A DNA stretch of 8,685 nucleotides from Actinomycetota bacterium. Lineage in GTDB: Bacteria; Actinomycetota; Thermoleophilia; Gaiellales; Gaiellaceae. This document shows positions 5,484 to 8,685 of this stretch, piece by piece (position 1 is the stretch's first letter; each line of letters begins with the position of its first letter). The notes under the pieces are model-generated. The model saw only the letters and a list, made by a program, of their open reading frames with translations, did no database searches and was not told the origin of the DNA. A program made the translations under genes and the position numbers. Location: positions 1-8,685 of the forward strand of contig VAXK01000272.1 of NCBI GenBank assembly GCA_005885565.1, written 5' to 3'.

Positions 5484-6219
5484 GACCCAGCCGCACGACG
5501 GCATCACGCACGTGATCGACAAGGGCCTCGGCCCCCGCGCCTGGGAGGACGTGCTCGAGACCTGCGGCGACTACATCACGCTCGTGAAGCTCGGCTGGGG
5601 GACGGCGTACGTGACGCCGAACCTCGAGCGCAAGCTGGAGGTCCTGAAGGGCAAGCCCGTCGTGATCGGCGGGACGTTCCTCGAGGCCGTGATCTCGCAG
5701 GACAAGGTCGACGAGTACAAGCGCTGGCTCGCCGACCTCGGGCTGACGCACGTCGAGATCTCGGACGGCGTCATCGACCTTCCGCGGGAGCGCAAGCTCG
5801 AGCTGATCGCCGACTTCGCGCGCGACTTCACCGTCCTCTCCGAGGTCGGGTCGAAGGACGCCGACGTGGTCTATGCGCCGTACCAGTGGGTGGCCTGGAT
5901 CAAGGAGGAGCTCGAGGCGGGCGCCTGGAAGGTGATCACGGAGGGCCGCGAGAGCGGCAGCGCCGGGATCTACCGGCCGGGCGGCGAGATGCGCACCGGC
6001 CTCGTCGACGAGATCGCGCACGAGATCGCGGTCGAGGACCTGATCTTCGAAGCGCCCACGAAGGGCTCCCAGGCCTGGTTCGTCAGGGAGTTCGGACCGA
6101 GCGTGAACCTCGGGAACATCCCGCCCGAGGAGGTCATCCCGCTCGAGACGCTGCGACTCGGCCTGCGCGCCGACACGTTGAAGGAGGTGCTCCTCGGTGG
6201 CGACCGCGCGGCTACCTGA
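5470..6219 (+). CDS. comA: Phosphosulfolactate synthase
   Basis: The 249-residue protein is a clear ComA-family TIM barrel, which adds sulfite to phosphoenolpyruvate to give (R)-2-O-phospho-3-sulfolactate. Motifs in order: THVIDKGLGP (13-22), DYITLVKLGWGT (34-45), VIGGTFLEA (65-73), VEISDGVIDL (95-104), LSEVGSKD (123-130), ITEGRESGSAG (156-166), FEAPTKGSQAWF (193-204), VNLGNIPPEEVIPLETLRLGL (212 onward). The family makes the first intermediate of coenzyme M in methanogens, serves bacterial coenzyme M synthesis in Xanthobacter, and has a Bacillus homologue (YitD) linked to sulfolactate. Here it overlaps the beta-subunit gene by 14 nt and the sulfite-producing cysH gene by 23 nt, so its sulfite very likely comes from the same operon. 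No later coenzyme M genes are seen in the window. Confidence 0.92.
   Translation: MRDFETQPHDGITHVIDKGLGPRAWEDVLETCGDYITLVKLGWGTAYVTPNLERKLEVLKGKPVVIGGTFLEAVISQDKVDEYKRWLADLGLTHVEISDGVIDLPRERKLELIADFARDFTVLSEVGSKDADVVYAPYQWVAWIKEELEAGAWKVITEGRESGSAGIYRPGGEMRTGLVDEIAHEIAVEDLIFEAPTKGSQAWFVREFGPSVNLGNIPPEEVIPLETLRLGLRADTLKEVLLGGDRAAT
6181..6187 (+). promoter_or_regulatory. Strong ribosome binding site for cysH
   Basis: AAGGAGG lies 9 nt before the GTG at 6197, within the last codons of the phosphosulfolactate synthase gene. It favours the GTG start over the internal ATG at 6236 (residue 14), which has no comparable site. Confidence 0.65.
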
Positions 6220-6880
6220 CCTGAACTTCGAAGCCATGTCCGCCGAGGAGGTGCTGCGGTGGGCGGCGGAGGAGTTCGGCGACGGGCTCTGCCTCACGTG
6301 CTCATGGCAGCGGCAGAGCTCCGTGCTCATCCACATGCTCTCGGAGCTCGAGCTCGACGTCGACATCGTCGAGCTGGACACGATGGTGCTCTTCCCGGAG
6401 ACGTACGAGACGCGCGACCGGCTCGTCGAGCGCTACGGGCTCGAGCTCACCTCGTTCCGGCCGATCGACCCGCCGGACCGGCTCTGGGAGACGAAACCCG
6501 ACGAGTGCTGCCACATCCGGAAGGTCGAGCCGCTCGAGCGTGCGCTCGCCGGCTACGACGCCTGGATCACCGGCATCCGCCGGGAGCAGTCGCCGTCGCG
6601 GTCCGGTGCGCGTCGCGTCGAGTGGAGCGAGCGGTACGGCGTCTGGAAGATCCAGCCGCTCGTCGACTGGAACGCGAAGCGCGTCGAGGCCTACGTCCAC
6701 GTCAACGAGATCCCGTACAACCCGCTTCACGACGTCGGGTACCCGTCGATCGGGTGCATCCCGTGCACGCGGCCCGTGAAGGCGGGGGAGGGCGAGCGAG
6801 CGGGCCGGTGGGCCGGCTCCGAGAAGCTCGAATGCGGCATTCACATCAACGCCCCACTCATCAAGGAGAGCGATGACTGA
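6197..6880 (+). CDS. cysH: Assimilatory APS/PAPS reductase with a 4Fe-4S cluster
   Basis: The 227-residue enzyme reduces adenylyl sulfate (or its 3'-phospho form) to sulfite with electrons from thioredoxin. The nucleotide-binding loop is SWQRQSSVLIHM at 36-47 and the substrate-binding arginine motif is ITGIRREQSPSRSGARR at 124-140. Cluster cysteines C104-C105 and C187xxC190 are all present, and the catalytic cysteine is C213 in ECGIH near the C-terminus. The cluster is the mark of the APS-reducing type, though the Bacillus enzyme of this type also accepts PAPS. Sulfite from this protein can feed the synthase encoded immediately upstream. It overlaps that gene by 23 nt and the APS kinase gene by 8 nt. 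Confidence 0.95.
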   Translation: MATARLPDLNFEAMSAEEVLRWAAEEFGDGLCLTCSWQRQSSVLIHMLSELELDVDIVELDTMVLFPETYETRDRLVERYGLELTSFRPIDPPDRLWETKPDECCHIRKVEPLERALAGYDAWITGIRREQSPSRSGARRVEWSERYGVWKIQPLVDWNAKRVEAYVHVNEIPYNPLHDVGYPSIGCIPCTRPVKAGEGERAGRWAGSEKLECGIHINAPLIKESDD

Positions 6881-7436
6881 GAACGACCGCAACGGCTTCA
6901 CCCTCTGGTTTACGGGGTTGTCCGGCGCAGGCAAGACAACCATCGCCGAGCTCGTGCGCCCCGAGCTCGAGCGCCGCGGCCTGCTCGTCGAGTGGCTCGA
7001 CGGCGACGAGGTCCGCGAGCACCTCTCGAAGGGCCTCGGCTTCTCGAAGGAGGGCCGCGACACGAACATCGACCGCATCGGCTGGGTGGCGTCGCGGCTG
7101 ACGCGGCACGGCGCCGCGGTGATCGTCTCCGCGATCTCGCCCTACGTCGAGGCGCGCGGCAAGGCGCGCAAGATGGTCGAGCAGCACGGGACGTTCGTCG
7201 AGGTCTTCGTCGACGCGTCGGTCGAGGAATGCGCGCGCCGCGACGTCAAGGGCCTGTACGAGAAGGCCTTCCGCGGCGAGATCAAGGAGTTCACGGGCGT
7301 GTCCGATCCGTACGAGCCCCCGTCGAGTCCCGAGGTGTGCATCGAGTCGGAGCACGAGGAGCCGCACGCGAGCGCGGCGCGGATCCTGCACGTCCTGGAA
7401 GAACGAGAGCTGATCCCGGCGGAGGTGACGGCATGA
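6873..7436 (+). CDS. cysC: Adenylyl-sulfate kinase
   Basis: The 187-residue kinase phosphorylates APS to PAPS. The Walker A loop GLSGAGKTT is at 15-23, followed by LDGDEVREHLSKGLGFS and RDTNIDRIGWVA in the APS-binding region, AVIVSAISPY, and the lid motif KGLYEKA with FTGVSDPYEPP near the C-terminus. Length and motifs are those of a full stand-alone CysC. The ATG at 6873 has AAGGAG 4 nt upstream and overlaps the cysH stop by 8 nt; the stop overlaps sat as ATGA. Because the neighbouring reductase carries a 4Fe-4S cluster and may use APS directly, the kinase could supply PAPS for sulfation rather than, or as well as, for reduction. Confidence 0.96.
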   Translation: MTENDRNGFTLWFTGLSGAGKTTIAELVRPELERRGLLVEWLDGDEVREHLSKGLGFSKEGRDTNIDRIGWVASRLTRHGAAVIVSAISPYVEARGKARKMVEQHGTFVEVFVDASVEECARRDVKGLYEKAFRGEIKEFTGVSDPYEPPSSPEVCIESEHEEPHASAARILHVLEERELIPAEVTA

Positions 7437-8536
7437 GCACGACCGTCGGCACCGACCTGATCAAGCCGCACGGCGGCCAGCTGCTCGAGCGGAGCGGCCC
7501 GCGCCCGGAGGGCCTTGACGACCTGGAGACGGTCGTCCTCACCGCGCGTGAGCTGTCGGATCTGGACATGCTCGCGTCCGGGGCGCTCTCGCCGCTCCAA
7601 GGCTTCATGGGCTCCGAGGACTACGAGCGAGTCGTCGAGGAGATGCGGCTCGCGAACGGGCTCGCGTGGGCGCTTCCCGTCTGCCTCGCGGTGGACGAGG
7701 CCCCGGGCGGCGACGAGGTGGCGCTTGCCGACGAGTCGAGCCGCCCGCTCGCCGTCCTCGAGGTCGAGGAGGTCTACTCGTACGACAAGGAGCGTGAGGC
7801 CGAGCGCTGCTTCCGGACGACGGACGAGAACCATCCCGGCGTCGCGCGCCTCTACAGGCAGAAGCCGCAGTACCTCGCCGGTCGGGTGACCGTCTTCGAG
7901 CGGCGCGAGCCCGACTTCCCCGAGCTGGCGCTCGACCCGGCCGAGACCCGTGGCGCGTTCGCGGAGCGCGGCTGGAAGCGGGTGGTCGGCTTCCAGACCC
8001 GGAACCCGATCCACCGCGCGCACGAGTACCTGACCAAGGGAGCACTGGAGACAGTCGACGGGCTTCTCATCCATCCGCTCGTCGGCGAGACGAAGTCGGA
8101 CGACGTCCCGGCCGAGACGCGCGTCGAGTGCTACCGCGTGCTGCTCGAGCGGTACTACCCGGCCGACCGCGTCGTCATCGCGAGCTTCCCGGCCGCGATG
8201 CGCTACGCGGGGCCGCGCGAGGCGATCTGGCACGCGATCTGCCGCAAGAACTACGGCTGCTCGCACTTCATCGTCGGTCGCGACCACGCGGGCGTCGGCG
8301 ACTACTACGGCACGTACGACGCGCAGCTCGTCTTCGACGAGTTCGAGCCGCACGAGCTCGACATCGAGCCGATGTTCTTCGAGCACGCCTTCTACTGCCG
8401 CGTCTGCGGGCAGATGGCGACGCCGAAGACGTGTCCGCACGGCGGCGACGACCAGCTGCTGGCGGCTGGTGAGCTACCGCCTGTCGAGTTCTCCCGGCCC
8501 GAGGTCGCGGAGGTCCTCATCGCCGCGTACCAGTGA
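7433..8536 (+). CDS. sat: Sulfate adenylyltransferase (ATP sulfurylase, Sat type)
   Basis: The 367-residue enzyme makes APS and pyrophosphate from sulfate and ATP, the entry step of the pathway. It is the single-subunit Sat/MET3 type, not CysD/CysN. Key motifs are QTRNPIHRAHEYL at 188-200 with the HxxH nucleotide site, MRYAGPREAIWHAICRKNYG at 256-275, and GRDHAGVGDYYGTYDAQ at 282-298. A zinc site is likely from C322, C325, C334 and H336, in YCRVCGQMATPKTCPH. It ends with the usual FSRPEVAEVL tail and so is complete. GGAGG 7 nt before the ATG at 7433 and the ATGA overlap with cysC fix the start; the frame open further left is a shadow of cysC. The stop overlaps the permease gene (GTGA). Confidence 0.96.
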   Translation: MSTTVGTDLIKPHGGQLLERSGPRPEGLDDLETVVLTARELSDLDMLASGALSPLQGFMGSEDYERVVEEMRLANGLAWALPVCLAVDEAPGGDEVALADESSRPLAVLEVEEVYSYDKEREAERCFRTTDENHPGVARLYRQKPQYLAGRVTVFERREPDFPELALDPAETRGAFAERGWKRVVGFQTRNPIHRAHEYLTKGALETVDGLLIHPLVGETKSDDVPAETRVECYRVLLERYYPADRVVIASFPAAMRYAGPREAIWHAICRKNYGCSHFIVGRDHAGVGDYYGTYDAQLVFDEFEPHELDIEPMFFEHAFYCRVCGQMATPKTCPHGGDDQLLAAGELPPVEFSRPEVAEVLIAAYQ

Positions 8537-8685
8537 CCTGGCAGTTCTCGCTCACGGGTCTGTTGATCGGCGTCCTCGTCGGCCTGACCGGCATGGGCGG
8601 CGGGTCGCTGATGACGCCGATCTTGATTCTGTTCTTCGGCTTCAAGCCGACCTACGCCGTCGGCACGGACATTCTGCACGGCGCG
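8533..8685 (+). CDS. TauE/SafE-family permease, N-terminal part (cut by the right edge)
   Basis: Fifty-one codons are visible from the GTG at 8533, which overlaps the sat stop as GTGA. The first hydrophobic helix carries the family signature GVLVGLTGMGGGSLMTP (residues 13-29), followed by a second hydrophobic stretch and AVGTDILHGA, the usual pattern at the start of TauE/SafE proteins. These are inner-membrane transporters proposed to move sulfite, sulfonates or related sulfur anions, often outward. Co-translation with sat suggests a sulfur substrate: sulfite relief, sulfate uptake or sulfonate export. Direction and substrate cannot be read from this fragment. Confidence 0.88.
   Translation, partial: MTWQFSLTGLLIGVLVGLTGMGGGSLMTPILILFFGFKPTYAVGTDILHGA

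Noticed and set aside
5389..6381. Long antisense open frames opposite the synthase, cysH and sat genes
   Set aside because: They are typical of GC-rich DNA, show Arg/Asp/Leu-rich low-complexity products with no motifs, and lie opposite genes with clear family signatures.
1..8685. CRISPR array, insertion sequence, prophage or integron structure
   Set aside because: No regularly spaced repeats, transposase or integrase motifs, or paired terminal inverted repeats were seen.

Overview
This is a GC-rich window (about 70% by eye) with strong G/C bias at third codon positions, GTG and TTG starts, end-to-end overlapping genes and two probably leaderless promoters. That style fits a high-GC actinobacterium. 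The gene content (a phosphosulfolactate synthase inside a sulfate-activation operon, a two-subunit class I fumarase) makes me think of the Thermoleophilia (Gaiellales/Solirubrobacterales), but that placement is a guess from gene style, not a match I could run.

Layout. Positions 1-75 may hold the first codons of a leftward gene that runs off the left edge. Positions 76-234 are non-coding and contain two adjacent GC-rich hairpins. Positions 235-484 are a decayed HicB-type antitoxin gene with a frameshift and an in-frame stop, and no HicA partner. A CysL-like LysR regulator (520-1413) overlaps by 4 nt an iron-alcohol-dehydrogenase/maleylacetate-reductase-like gene (1410-2378). A small leftward gene for a membrane-anchored protein (2382-2714) converges on that pair.

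From 2810 to the right edge lies one rightward chain of eight genes in which every gene overlaps the next: a short fumarate reductase/L-aspartate oxidase-like flavoprotein, class I fumarase-type hydro-lyase alpha and beta subunits, phosphosulfolactate synthase (comA), 4Fe-4S APS/PAPS reductase (cysH), APS kinase (cysC), ATP sulfurylase (sat), and the start of a TauE/SafE permease, cut by the window edge.

How the genes may work together. Sat, CysC and CysH turn sulfate into sulfite. No sulfite reductase is visible. The next gene instead encodes an enzyme that adds sulfite to phosphoenolpyruvate to make phosphosulfolactate. Sulfolactate, sulfoacrylate and 3-sulfopropionate are sulfonate isosteres of malate, fumarate and succinate, and cysteate is the isostere of aspartate. 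The co-transcribed fumarase-like and fumarate-reductase-like proteins both depart from their parent families at a few motif positions. The most interesting reading is therefore a sulfate-to-sulfonate biosynthetic operon with an exporter at its end. This is a hypothesis: ordinary C4-dicarboxylate enzymes that happen to be co-transcribed remain possible. A 17-bp LysR-type box over the regulator's own start recurs in degenerate form about 40 bp upstream of the operon, suggesting the CysL-like protein controls both.
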